Shown here one piece after another: positions 35,788 through 43,839 of a stretch of 64,000 nucleotides of DNA (the stretch's first letter is position 1; each line of letters opens with the position of its first letter). The notes beneath the pieces were generated by a model. It had not been told where the DNA came from. It made no database searches and was given only the letters and a program-made list of their open reading frames with translations. A program made the position numbers and the translations under genes. Source of the stretch: CAVUMR01 sp963742715 (GTDB lineage Bacteria > Actinomycetota > Actinomycetes > Mycobacteriales > Micromonosporaceae); assembly GCA_963742715.1 (NCBI GenBank), contig CAVUMR010000001.1, positions 620,001 through 684,000 on the forward strand, in the 5' to 3' direction.

Positions 35788-36095
35788 CGGTGAAACGGGC
35801 GACCCGGTGAGACCTTCCGGGGCAGGCTGTAGCCCATGCGGGGGGCAAGACCCTACATTTTTGGACGGACAGTGATTCGTTCATAACCATGAGGTGATGA
35901 GTGGGCTGCGGCGCGGGCATTTGCGCGCCCTCGCCGCGGGCCCACAGACTACCGTGCGCTAAAGATCCGTGTCAGCGAGTCACTACTGATCTTCACCCGA
36001 TGGTGGCGCCGACCGCGGCCGCCCGGCAGGATCATGACCACGTCCAGGCCATCGCCGTACGGCCGCACGACGTCGACTTCGAGGGGGTGGCGCGG

Positions 36096-37196
36096 ATGCC
36101 GCAGCAGGTACGCGGGGTGGTGGCCCGGGGCAAGAACCAACCGGTGACGGTGGAGCAGATCTCGGTACCGGATCCGGGACCCGGCGAGGCGGTCGTCCGG
36201 GTACAGGCGTGCGGCGTCTGCCATACCGATCTGCACTACGTACAGGGTGGGATCGGGGACGACTACCCCTATCTGCTCGGGCACGAGGCGGCCGGCGTGG
36301 TCGAGACGATCGGCACCGGCGTCGACAATCTCGCCCCCGGCGACTTCGTGGTACTCAACTGGCGCGCGGTCTGCGGCGCCTGCCGGGCCTGCCTGCGCGG
36401 CCGGCCGTGGTACTGCTTCAACACGCACAACGCCACCCAGAAGATGACGCTGGCCGACGGTACCGAGCTGTCCCCGGCCCTGGGCATCGGCGCGTTCGCG
36501 GAGAAGACGCTGGTCGCGGCCGGGCAGTGCACCAAGGTGGATCCGCAGGCGCCGGCCGAGGTGGCCGGGCTGCTCGGCTGCGGCGTGATGGCCGGACTCG
36601 GCGCCGCGATCAACACCGGCGGCGTTACCCGGGGCGACTCGGTGGCGGTGTTCGGCTGCGGCGGGGTCGGCGACGCGGCCATCGCCGGCGCCAAGCTGGC
36701 CGGCGCGACCACGATCATCGCGGTCGACGTGGACGACCGGAAGCTCGACTGGGCCCGCGACTTCGGGGCCACCCACACGGTGAACTCCCGGCAGGCCGAC
36801 GCGGTGGCGGCGATCCAGGAGGCCACCGGCGGCAACGGCGCGGACGTGGTGATCGAAGCGGTCGGGCTGGTCGAGACGTACAAGGCGGCGTTCTACGCAC
36901 GCGATCTCGCCGGCACCGTGGTGCTGGTCGGCGTACCCCGCCCGGAGATGACCCTGGAACTGCCGCTCATCGACGTGTTCAGCCGCGGTGGGGCGCTCAA
37001 GTCGTCCTGGTACGGCGACTGCCTGCCGTCCCGCGACTTCCCGATGCTGATCGACCTGTACCGGCAGGGCAGGTTGCCGCTGGACAGGTTCGTCTCCGAG
37101 ACGATCGGGCTGGACGACATCGATGCCGCGTTCACCCGGATGGAGCACGGTGACGTGCTGCGCAGCGTGGTAACCCTCGACGGGCGCTCGGGATGA
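36096..37196 (+). CDS. mscR: S-(hydroxymethyl)mycothiol dehydrogenase
   Basis: 366 residues, a zinc-dependent medium-chain dehydrogenase that oxidises the formaldehyde-mycothiol adduct (also reported as nitrosomycothiol reductase). Catalytic zinc ligands are in ACGVCHTDLHYVQGG and LLGHEAAG; structural zinc cysteines in CGACRACLRGRPWYC; the NAD site is FGCGGVGDAAIAGAKLAG. The DDYPYLLGHE and WYCFNTHNATQKM segments are typical of MscR. The ATG at 36096 has GAGGGGG upstream. The 308-bp gap before it (35788-36095) shares promoters with the divergent cyclase gene; I see no further element there. The next gene is the usual MBL-fold partner. Confidence 0.95.
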   Translation: MPQQVRGVVARGKNQPVTVEQISVPDPGPGEAVVRVQACGVCHTDLHYVQGGIGDDYPYLLGHEAAGVVETIGTGVDNLAPGDFVVLNWRAVCGACRACLRGRPWYCFNTHNATQKMTLADGTELSPALGIGAFAEKTLVAAGQCTKVDPQAPAEVAGLLGCGVMAGLGAAINTGGVTRGDSVAVFGCGGVGDAAIAGAKLAGATTIIAVDVDDRKLDWARDFGATHTVNSRQADAVAAIQEATGGNGADVVIEAVGLVETYKAAFYARDLAGTVVLVGVPRPEMTLELPLIDVFSRGGALKSSWYGDCLPSRDFPMLIDLYRQGRLPLDRFVSETIGLDDIDAAFTRMEHGDVLRSVVTLDGRSG

Positions 37197-37200
37197 CCGC

Positions 37201-37830
37201 ATGACCGCGCGGATCGACAGCCTCGTCACGTCCGGTGTGTTCGAGTTGGACGGTGGCCAGTGGGACGTGGACAACAACGTCTGGCTGATCGGCGACGACA
37301 CCGAGGTGCTCGTGGTCGACGCGCCACACGACGCCGCGGCCATCGCCGACGCGGTCAAGAGCCGGAAGGTCGTCGCCATCGCGTGTACGCACGCGCACAA
37401 CGACCACGTCAACGCCGCGCTCGACCTCTCCACCCGGGTACACGCGCCGGTGCTGCTGCATCCGGACGACCGGGTGCTCTGGGACCAGGTACACCCGGAG
37501 CACACGCCGCACGCGGAGTTGGGCGACGGCGAGACGCTCACCGTGGCCGGGGTGGACCTGTGGGTACTGCACACCCCGGGACACTCACCGGGAGCGTGCT
37601 GCTTCTACGCCCCGGCGCTGGGCGCGGTGTTCACCGGCGACACCCTGTTCGCCGGCGGGCCGGGCGCGACCGGTCGGTCGTACTCCGACTTCGACCAGAT
37701 CGTCGAGTCGATCCGGTCCCGGCTGCTGACCCTGCCGGCCAGCACTGTGGTCCACACTGGGCACGGCGACTCCACCACGATCGGCGCCGAGGCGCCGCAA
37801 CTGCCGGAGTGGATCGCCCGCGGCCACTGA
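37201..37830 (+). CDS. MBL-fold metallohydrolase, mycothiol-linked
   Basis: 209 residues. Metal motif THAHNDHVNA (HxHxDH), HTPGHSPGACCFY, VFTGDTLFAGG and VVHTGHGDSTTIG are all present, so it should be active. It begins four bases after mscR. This gene order is conserved in actinobacteria, where the hydrolase is thought to release formate from the thioester formed by MscR; that role is inferred from the neighbour. Confidence 0.92.
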   Translation: MTARIDSLVTSGVFELDGGQWDVDNNVWLIGDDTEVLVVDAPHDAAAIADAVKSRKVVAIACTHAHNDHVNAALDLSTRVHAPVLLHPDDRVLWDQVHPEHTPHAELGDGETLTVAGVDLWVLHTPGHSPGACCFYAPALGAVFTGDTLFAGGPGATGRSYSDFDQIVESIRSRLLTLPASTVVHTGHGDSTTIGAEAPQLPEWIARGH

Positions 37831-38000
37831 CCTGGCCGCGGTGAGGCCGACCGGAGAGCCGACGACCGGGCAACCGAAGGCCCGGCGGCCCGGCGACCCG
37901 GCGATTGAAGACGACGGTGGCCGCGCCATCGAAGGCGCTCGTGAAGTATTCGTGACCCTCGGGGGAGACGATCCGGGCATCCATTGAAACAATCGGCAGT

Positions 38001-38882
38001 GTGGTTCGACGGATCAGGCAACTCGGACGGATCGGACAGCCTGCGCGTACGCTGCTGAGCTGGCCGGGCTGGCGACGGCCCGGCGCCCGGTTCGGCCTGC
38101 ACGCGCTGGCCACGGCCGCCATCATCGCCGCGGTCGGCTGCCTCGGGGTGTACGTGCTGCCGGCCACCGCCGGGAACACCGCCGCCGCGCCGGTGCCCAC
38201 CGCTTCCGGACCCACCGTCCCGCCGGACGGTCCGCCACCGCAGGGGCCCGGCCCGACCTCGGTTCCCACCCCCGACCCGACATCGACCGGTACCACCCCG
38301 GGCAGCGGCCGGCCACAGGAGGCGCTCGCGAGCTGGGCGGTCGGACTGGAGGGGCTGGACATTCCCCGGGTCGCGTTGCAGGCGTACGGCTACGCCGAGC
38401 TCACCATGGGGATGCAGCAGCCGGCCTGCCACCTGACCTGGCCGACCCTGGCCGGGATCGGCAAGATCGAGTCCAATCACGGCGAGGGCACCGGCGGCCA
38501 GCTGCTGCCGGACGGTCGCAGCGTGCCGCCGATCTACGGCCAGCCGCTCGACGGCAACGGCAACCGGAAGCTGATCCGGGACACCGACCACGGCCAGCTC
38601 GACGGCGATCCGGTGTACGACCGGGCCGTCGGTCCGATGCAGTTCATCCCGTCGACCTGGCAGAACTGGGGTACCGACGGCGACGGTGACAGCCGCTCCG
38701 ACCCGTTCGACCTGAACGACGCCGCGCTGTCGGCCGCCCGGTACCTGTGCGCCAACGGCCGGGACCTGGCCACCGGCGCCGGCTGGTGGCAGGCGATCCT
38801 GTCGTACAACGGCCTGTCGGAGTACGCGCAGAATGTGTTCGTGGCGGCGGACGCGTACGGGCGGGGCAGCCGTACCCCCTGA
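38001..38882 (+). CDS. Lytic murein transglycosylase (MltB/SLT-like) with N-terminal membrane anchor
   Basis: 293 residues. One hydrophobic helix near residues 35-55 (ALATAAIIAAVGCLGVYVLP), a Pro/Thr linker of ~60 residues, then a transglycosylase domain: WPTLAGIGKIESNHGEG with the catalytic Glu, VGPMQFIPSTWQNWGTDGDG, DPFDLNDAALSAARYLC and WWQAILSYNGLSEYAQNV. The fold cleaves glycan strands to 1,6-anhydro ends. Start GTG at 38001 lacks a clear ribosome site. The 170-bp gap upstream has only Cys/Gly-rich simple sequence. Confidence 0.9.
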   Translation: MVRRIRQLGRIGQPARTLLSWPGWRRPGARFGLHALATAAIIAAVGCLGVYVLPATAGNTAAAPVPTASGPTVPPDGPPPQGPGPTSVPTPDPTSTGTTPGSGRPQEALASWAVGLEGLDIPRVALQAYGYAELTMGMQQPACHLTWPTLAGIGKIESNHGEGTGGQLLPDGRSVPPIYGQPLDGNGNRKLIRDTDHGQLDGDPVYDRAVGPMQFIPSTWQNWGTDGDGDSRSDPFDLNDAALSAARYLCANGRDLATGAGWWQAILSYNGLSEYAQNVFVAADAYGRGSRTP

Positions 38883-38960
38883 CCCGCGCTAACCGGGAAG
38901 TTGGTGCCAGTATCGCCGGTTGACTCGCGCCAAGTGCGGTTTATCCGGTAAGGAGTACAG

Positions 38961-39971
38961 GTGCGAGCGCGCGAGTGGGATCCGAGCACCGCTCCGGACG
39001 CCGAAATCGAGGCGTGGCGGCAGGTGATCAACGAGGTGGTAGCTGCCGACGCCCCGGAGGAGCCGGAGTGGCAGGACGCCATGATCCGGGAGAATCTCGC
39101 CGTCGCCATGCCCGGGGAACAGCGCATCGCCTGGGTCGTCGAGGAGAACGGCGAGCTGCTCGGGTACGCCGGGCTGCAGCTCCTCGGGTACGACACCCCC
39201 GGTAGCGCAGTACTCGACGCGTTCACCCGACCGTCCGCCCGTCGTCGCGGCGTGGGCCGGATGCTGTTGACCGAGGCGGTCCGGTACTGCGCGGCGCGCG
39301 GCCGGGATTCGCTCAGCGTCGAGGTGATCGGCGGTACCCCGGCGGTGCCGTTCTACGAGGCGCACGGGTTTCGCTGCGAGCTGGTCGAGCAGCGGAATCT
39401 GCTCGAACTCGCCACGGTCGACTGGGACAACATGGCCGAGATGGCCAAGCGGGTGACCGGGTACCACCTCGAGTACTTCCCGGGCGGTCCCCCGGATCAC
39501 CTGCTGACCTCGTACGCGAACGCGAAAATGGTCATCCGCAGCCCGAACGGCGCGGACTCGACCTGGCGCCCGGGGTTCGAGGAGGGGCGGCTGCGCGACA
39601 GCCTGAGCACGCTGCAGGCGCGCGGCCTCCGGCCGTACGTGGTGTTCGCGATCCACTCCGGCAGCGGCATGGTGGCCGGACTGACCGAGCTGGTGGTACC
39701 GGCGCCGCACCCGTACCGCGCGGACCAGTACGACACGCTGGTGGTACCCGGGCACCGCGGCTACGGCCTGGGCCTGGCCATGAAGGCGCGGATGCTGCTC
39801 GGGCTGCGGGACGACGAGCCGCAGCTGGTGGACGTACAGACCTGGCACCAGCACCACGAGAGCGAGCCGATGCTGCGGGTCAACGCGGAGATCGGCTTCC
39901 GGCCGGACCGGGAGTGGCGGGACTACGAGGCGGACCTGCCGACGCTGGCCGCCCGGCTCGGCCTCCGCTGA
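38961..39971 (+). CDS. GNAT-family N-acetyltransferase with two GNAT domains
   Basis: 336 residues. The first domain shows AVLDAFTRPSARRRGVGRML (R-x-x-G-x-G acetyl-CoA loop) and GTPAVPFYEAHGF. The second shows YDTLVVPGHRGYGLGLAMK and VNAEIGFRPDREWRDYEADL. Tandem GNATs of this size occur near mycothiol synthase relatives in actinobacteria, but this protein does not carry enough MshD-specific sequence for me to name it so. AAGGAG is 6 bases before the GTG; a TTGACT-N16-TATCCG promoter may lie at 38920-38947. Confidence 0.87.
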   Translation: MRAREWDPSTAPDAEIEAWRQVINEVVAADAPEEPEWQDAMIRENLAVAMPGEQRIAWVVEENGELLGYAGLQLLGYDTPGSAVLDAFTRPSARRRGVGRMLLTEAVRYCAARGRDSLSVEVIGGTPAVPFYEAHGFRCELVEQRNLLELATVDWDNMAEMAKRVTGYHLEYFPGGPPDHLLTSYANAKMVIRSPNGADSTWRPGFEEGRLRDSLSTLQARGLRPYVVFAIHSGSGMVAGLTELVVPAPHPYRADQYDTLVVPGHRGYGLGLAMKARMLLGLRDDEPQLVDVQTWHQHHESEPMLRVNAEIGFRPDREWRDYEADLPTLAARLGLR

Positions 39972-40069
39972 CGCGCTCCGGCAGCCCTGAGGCCGGTAAC
40001 GCGCCGGCGCTGACGCGCAGCGGCAGCCCTGGGGCCGGTGACGCGCCGGCGCAGACGCGAAGCGCCAGG
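39968..40069. repeat. 42-bp tandem repeat, 2.4 copies
   Basis: Copies begin at 39968, 40010 and 40052 (partial), each starting CTGACGCGC or CAGACGCGA and sharing GGCAGCCCTGRGGCCGGTRA. The first copy includes the GNAT stop codon. A small hairpin GACCGC-gagag-GCGGTC (40072-40088) follows and touches the convergent hemB stop. Confidence 0.85.
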
Positions 40070-40086
40070 TCGACCGCGAGAGGCGG

Positions 40087-41070
40087 TCAGTCGTTGCGGA
40101 GCAGGCCGGCGACCTCGACCGCCCAGTAGGTCAGGATGGTGCCGGCACCGGCCCGCCGGATCCCGGTCAGGGTTTCCAGGATCGTGCGCTCCCGGTCGAT
40201 CCAGCCATTCGCGGCCGCCGCCTCGACCATCGCGTACTCCCCGGACACCTGGTACGCGGCCACCGGCACGGTCGCCGCGGCGGCGACCGCGGCCAGCACG
40301 TCCAGGTACGGCATGGCCGGCTTGACCATGATGAGGTCGGCGCCCTCGGCCACGTCCAGGGCGGCCTCGCGCAGCGCTTCCCGCACGTTGGCCGGATCCT
40401 GCTGGTAGCCGCGCCGGTCGCCGACCAGCGTCGACTCGACCGCGTCCCGGAACGGTCCGAAGAACGCGGACGCGTACTTCACCGCGTACGCCAGGATGCC
40501 GACATCGGCCCGGCCGGCGCGGTCGAGTGCCCGCCGGATCACGCTGACCTGGCCGTCCATCATCCCGCTCGGCCCGACCAGGTGTACCCCGGCTTCGGCC
40601 TGTACGAGGGCCATGTCGGCGTACCGGGCGAGCGTCGCGTCGTTGTCCACGGTGCCGTCCGGCGCGAGTACCCCGCAGTGCCCATGCGAGGTGAACTCGT
40701 CCAGGCACAGGTCACTCATCACCACGGTCGAGTCGCCCACCTCGGCGATCACGTCCCGGATCGCGACGTTCAGAATGCCGTTCGGGTCGGTACCGCCGGA
40801 CCCGAATTCGTCCCGCTCCGCAGGTACGCCGAACAGCATGATCCCGCCGACGCCGGCCTGGACCGCCTCAGCGGCGGCCTTGCGCAGCGACTCGCGGCTG
40901 TGCTGCACGACGCCGGGCAGCGACGCCACCGGGCGGGGCTCGTGCAGCCCCTCCCGGACGAACATCGGCAGCACCAGGTCGGCCGGGTGCAGCCGGGTCT
41001 CGGCGGTGAGCCGCCGCAGCGCGGCGGTCCGCCGCAGCCGTCGCGGCCGAACTGCCGGAAACCCACTCAT
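40087..41070 (-). CDS. hemB: Delta-aminolevulinic acid dehydratase (porphobilinogen synthase)
   Basis: 327 residues. It condenses two 5-aminolevulinate molecules to porphobilinogen. The two active-site lysines are visible in ILAYAVKYASAFFGPF and DLIMVKPAMPYLD; the metal-site cysteines in MSDLCLDEFTSHGHCGVL; the substrate region in GPSGMMDGQV. GGGAGG is best spaced for the ATG at 41070 rather than the GTG one codon earlier. It follows cobA-hemD after 121 bases containing a large inverted repeat, so it may be partly uncoupled from that operon. Confidence 0.96.
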   Translation of the reverse strand: MSGFPAVRPRRLRRTAALRRLTAETRLHPADLVLPMFVREGLHEPRPVASLPGVVQHSRESLRKAAAEAVQAGVGGIMLFGVPAERDEFGSGGTDPNGILNVAIRDVIAEVGDSTVVMSDLCLDEFTSHGHCGVLAPDGTVDNDATLARYADMALVQAEAGVHLVGPSGMMDGQVSVIRRALDRAGRADVGILAYAVKYASAFFGPFRDAVESTLVGDRRGYQQDPANVREALREAALDVAEGADLIMVKPAMPYLDVLAAVAAAATVPVAAYQVSGEYAMVEAAAANGWIDRERTILETLTGIRRAGAGTILTYWAVEVAGLLRND

Positions 41071-41093
41071 CACGACCTCCCACCCAGCGGTCG

Positions 41094-41185
41094 GGTCCAG
41101 CCACCGGCTGGCAAGGCCGCAGGCGCCGACGTGTGCGTTCCTGGCGCTCGAGGCGCCGAGAACGCCGCCAGCCGGTGGCTGGACC
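41094..41185. repeat. 19-bp perfect inverted repeat with self-complementary arms between hemD and hemB
   Basis: Arms GGTCCAGCCACCGGCTGGC (41094-41112) and GCCAGCCGGTGGCTGGACC (41167-41185) are perfect complements across a 54-bp spacer. Each arm also folds alone, since CCAGCC and GGCTGG are complementary around a 3-nt loop. The RNA could switch between one long stem and two short hairpins. Confidence 0.85.
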
Positions 41186-41191
41186 GGCCGG

Positions 41192-42793
41192 TCATCGGAA
41201 ACGAAGGGCGGTCGGGCCCTGCACCTTCGAGCCGCGGCGCTGCTTGGGGGTCATCTCGGCGAGCTTCTCACGCAGCTCCACGGCGTACTGGGCCAGCGCC
41301 TCGACCAGGTCCGGCACGCTCGCGTTCTCCGGCTGCACGTCCACCCGCAGGCCGAACTCGCGCGCGGTCTCGGCGGTCTTCGGGCCGATCACCGCGACGA
41401 CCGTACGCTGGTGCGGCTTGCCGGCGATGCCGACCAGGTTCCGCACCGTGGACGACGAGGTGAACAGCACCGCGTCGAAACCGCCCTGCTTGATCGCGTT
41501 GCGGATCTCCTCCGGCGGCGGCGCGGCGCGCACCGTGCGGTACGCGGTCACGTCGTCGACCTCCCAGCCGCGCTCGGTGAGCCCGGCGGCGAGCGTCTCG
41601 GTGGCGATGTCGGCGCGGGGCAGCAGCACCCGGCCGACCGGATCGAGCACCTCGTCGTGCGGCGGGAAGTCGGCCAGCAGCCCCTCGGAGGACTGGTCGT
41701 CGGAGGGCAGCAGCTCCGGCTGGATGCCGAAAGCGCGTACCGCCTCCGCGGTCGCCGCGCCGATGCAGGCGATCTTCACGCCACCGAAGTGGCGCGCGTC
41801 GAGCCCGTGCTCGGCGAACTTCTCCCAGACCGCGCGTACCGCGTTGGTGGAGGTGAACACCACCCAGGCGTACCGGCCGTCGACCAGGCCCTTGATGGCC
41901 CGCTCCATCTGCGCCGGGGTACGCGGCGGCTCGACCGCGATCGTCGGCACCTCGGACGGGATCGCCCCGTACCGACGGAGCCGGTGACTCATCGCGCCGG
42001 CCTGCTCCTTGGTCCGCGGTACCAGCACCTTCCAGCCGTACAGCGGCCGGTTCTCCCACCAGCCAAGCTTGTCCTTGAGCGCCACGCCGGCACCGAGCGC
42101 GAGCAGTACCGGGCCGGTGAAGCCCAGCGCGGCGGCCACGAAGCTGTCGACGCTGGACACCGTGGTGTACTGCGTCTCGCCGGTACCGTCACCGGTCAGC
42201 GCGACCGGCACGGTGCCGTCGACTCCGGCGGCCAGCAGGCCGTCCCGGATCGCGGCCAGCTCCCCGGCGTCGACACTGATCGCCAGCGAACCGCCGGCGG
42301 TGACCACCCCGGCCAGCGCGGCGAAGTCGACCGTCGAGACGTCGTCCACGTCGACGGTGGTACGGATGCCGGCCAGCGGTACGCCCGCGTAGGCGGCGAC
42401 CCCGCTCGCGTGCGGTACCCCGGGCACGACCTCGAACGGTACGGCTGTCCGCGCGACCGCCTGGATCTCCTTGGTGACCGTGTCGTGGCCGGACGGGTCG
42501 CCGAGGACCAGTCGTACCGCGTGCTGTCCGGACCGGGCCGCGGACAGCAGTACCTTCGCCACGTCGCCGGAGGCGCCTTCGGCCGGAGTGCACTCGACCG
42601 GGGTCTCCCGGCCGGACGAGGTGGCGTCCGGGCCGAGCACGGATTCGATCAGGGACATCGGTACAGAAGAATCATGGACGACCTGGTCGGCGGTGCGCAG
42701 CGCATCGCTGGCCCGCCCGGTGAGCAGGCTCGGGTCACCGGGGCCAGCCCCGACGAAGGTGATGTGTCCGACGGACTTTCGGGCGCGGGTCAT
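41192..42793 (-). CDS. hemD: Fused uroporphyrinogen-III C-methyltransferase-like / uroporphyrinogen-III synthase
   Basis: 533 residues. The N-terminal half resembles the SUMT/CobA methyltransferase (ITFVGAGPGDPSLLTGRASD, VVPGVPHASGVAAYAGVPLA) but is diverged: the usual DVVLYDRLV region reads DQVVHDSSVP. The C-terminal half is HemD: VLVPRTKEQAGAMSHRLRRY, WVVFTSTNAVRAVWE, ACIGAATAEAVRAFG and AVLFTSSSTVRNLVG. Mycobacterial HemD has a similar diverged fusion. The start overlaps the hemC stop by four bases (ATGA). HemD closes the tetrapyrrole ring; whether the SUMT half is still catalytic is uncertain. Confidence 0.93.
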   Translation of the reverse strand: MTRARKSVGHITFVGAGPGDPSLLTGRASDALRTADQVVHDSSVPMSLIESVLGPDATSSGRETPVECTPAEGASGDVAKVLLSAARSGQHAVRLVLGDPSGHDTVTKEIQAVARTAVPFEVVPGVPHASGVAAYAGVPLAGIRTTVDVDDVSTVDFAALAGVVTAGGSLAISVDAGELAAIRDGLLAAGVDGTVPVALTGDGTGETQYTTVSSVDSFVAAALGFTGPVLLALGAGVALKDKLGWWENRPLYGWKVLVPRTKEQAGAMSHRLRRYGAIPSEVPTIAVEPPRTPAQMERAIKGLVDGRYAWVVFTSTNAVRAVWEKFAEHGLDARHFGGVKIACIGAATAEAVRAFGIQPELLPSDDQSSEGLLADFPPHDEVLDPVGRVLLPRADIATETLAAGLTERGWEVDDVTAYRTVRAAPPPEEIRNAIKQGGFDAVLFTSSSTVRNLVGIAGKPHQRTVVAVIGPKTAETAREFGLRVDVQPENASVPDLVEALAQYAVELREKLAEMTPKQRRGSKVQGPTALRFR

Positions 42794-43839
42794 CGTGCTT
42801 CCCCCAACAGAGAATCGGCGCCATCGGCGAGCAGTTCGGCGGCCAGCAGCCGCCCGAGCTCCTCCGCACCGGCCAGGGCGGCTGTGCTCGCCGCTCCGAC
42901 CAGCTCCGAGTGCGCGGTGAGCGTTCCGGTGCCGGTTCGCTGGACAGCCGCGCTGCCGTCCAGCGCGAACACGGCACCGCGCAAGGAAATGGTGGCTGAC
43001 TCGCCAGGTCGGCCGGCGGCGTCGAGGTGTTCGACGCCGGCGCCTGCGCGGCTGGGGTCAGCGCCGAAGCCGGCGCCGCCAACCTGGGCGAGAGCCGCGA
43101 CCGGCGCCGAACAGCCGGCTTCGAGTGCGGCGAGCAGGGTCCGCTCCGCGACGACCGCGGCGCGGGTGGGTAGGTGGTCGAGCTCGGCCAGTTCGGTGGC
43201 CAGAGTGGTATCCGCGGCCCGGCACTCGATGGCGAGCGCGCCCTGGGCCGGTGCGGGCAGCATGACGTTCGGGTCCAGCCGTTCGGTGGCTTCCGCGGCG
43301 CGGCCGAGCCGGTCGAGCCCGGCGTACGCCAGTACGACCGCGTCCAGCTCGCCGTTGGCCACCTTGCCGAGCCGGGTGTCCACGTTGCCGCGGATCGGTA
43401 CGCAGTCGAAGCCACGACCGAGCGCGCGGAGCTGAGCCACCCGGCGGGGCGCGCCGGTACCGATCCGCGCGCCGTCCGGCAGCGCGGCGAGTGAGCCGAT
43501 GCCGTCGGCCGCGACCAGCACGTCGCGCGGGTCGGCCCGCAGCGGTACCGCCGCGATGACCAGCTTCTCCGCCGGAGCCGTGGGCAGGTCCTTGTACGAG
43601 TGGACCGCGAAGTCGATCTCGCCGGCCAGCAGCGCGTCCCGCAGCGCGGACACGAACACGCCGACGCCGAGCTGGGTCACCGGCGCGTGCGACCGGTCGC
43701 CGGCGGTGACCACCTCGACCAGCTCCACCGGCCGGCCGGTGACCACCGCGAGCCGGTCCGCGACCGTCTGCGACTGTGCCCGCGCGAGCGCACTGCCTCG
43801 AGTGCCCAGCCGCAACGGACGGGTCAGCGTCATCGTCAC
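42790..43839 (-). CDS. hemC: Hydroxymethylbilane synthase (porphobilinogen deaminase)
   Basis: 349 residues, slightly long. It polymerises four porphobilinogens. Landmarks: RLGTRGSALARAQSQTVADR, FAVHSYKDLPT with the catalytic Asp nearby, RIGTGAPRRVAQLRALG, IRGNVDTRLGKVANGELDAV, LPAPAQGALAIECR and the dipyrromethane-cofactor cysteine in LEAGCSAPVAAL. The GTG at 43839 overlaps the hemA stop by 4 nt; an ATG two codons in is possible. Third gene of rex-hemACD. Confidence 0.96.
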   Translation of the reverse strand: MTMTLTRPLRLGTRGSALARAQSQTVADRLAVVTGRPVELVEVVTAGDRSHAPVTQLGVGVFVSALRDALLAGEIDFAVHSYKDLPTAPAEKLVIAAVPLRADPRDVLVAADGIGSLAALPDGARIGTGAPRRVAQLRALGRGFDCVPIRGNVDTRLGKVANGELDAVVLAYAGLDRLGRAAEATERLDPNVMLPAPAQGALAIECRAADTTLATELAELDHLPTRAAVVAERTLLAALEAGCSAPVAALAQVGGAGFGADPSRAGAGVEHLDAAGRPGESATISLRGAVFALDGSAAVQRTGTGTLTAHSELVGAASTAALAGAEELGRLLAAELLADGADSLLGEAR

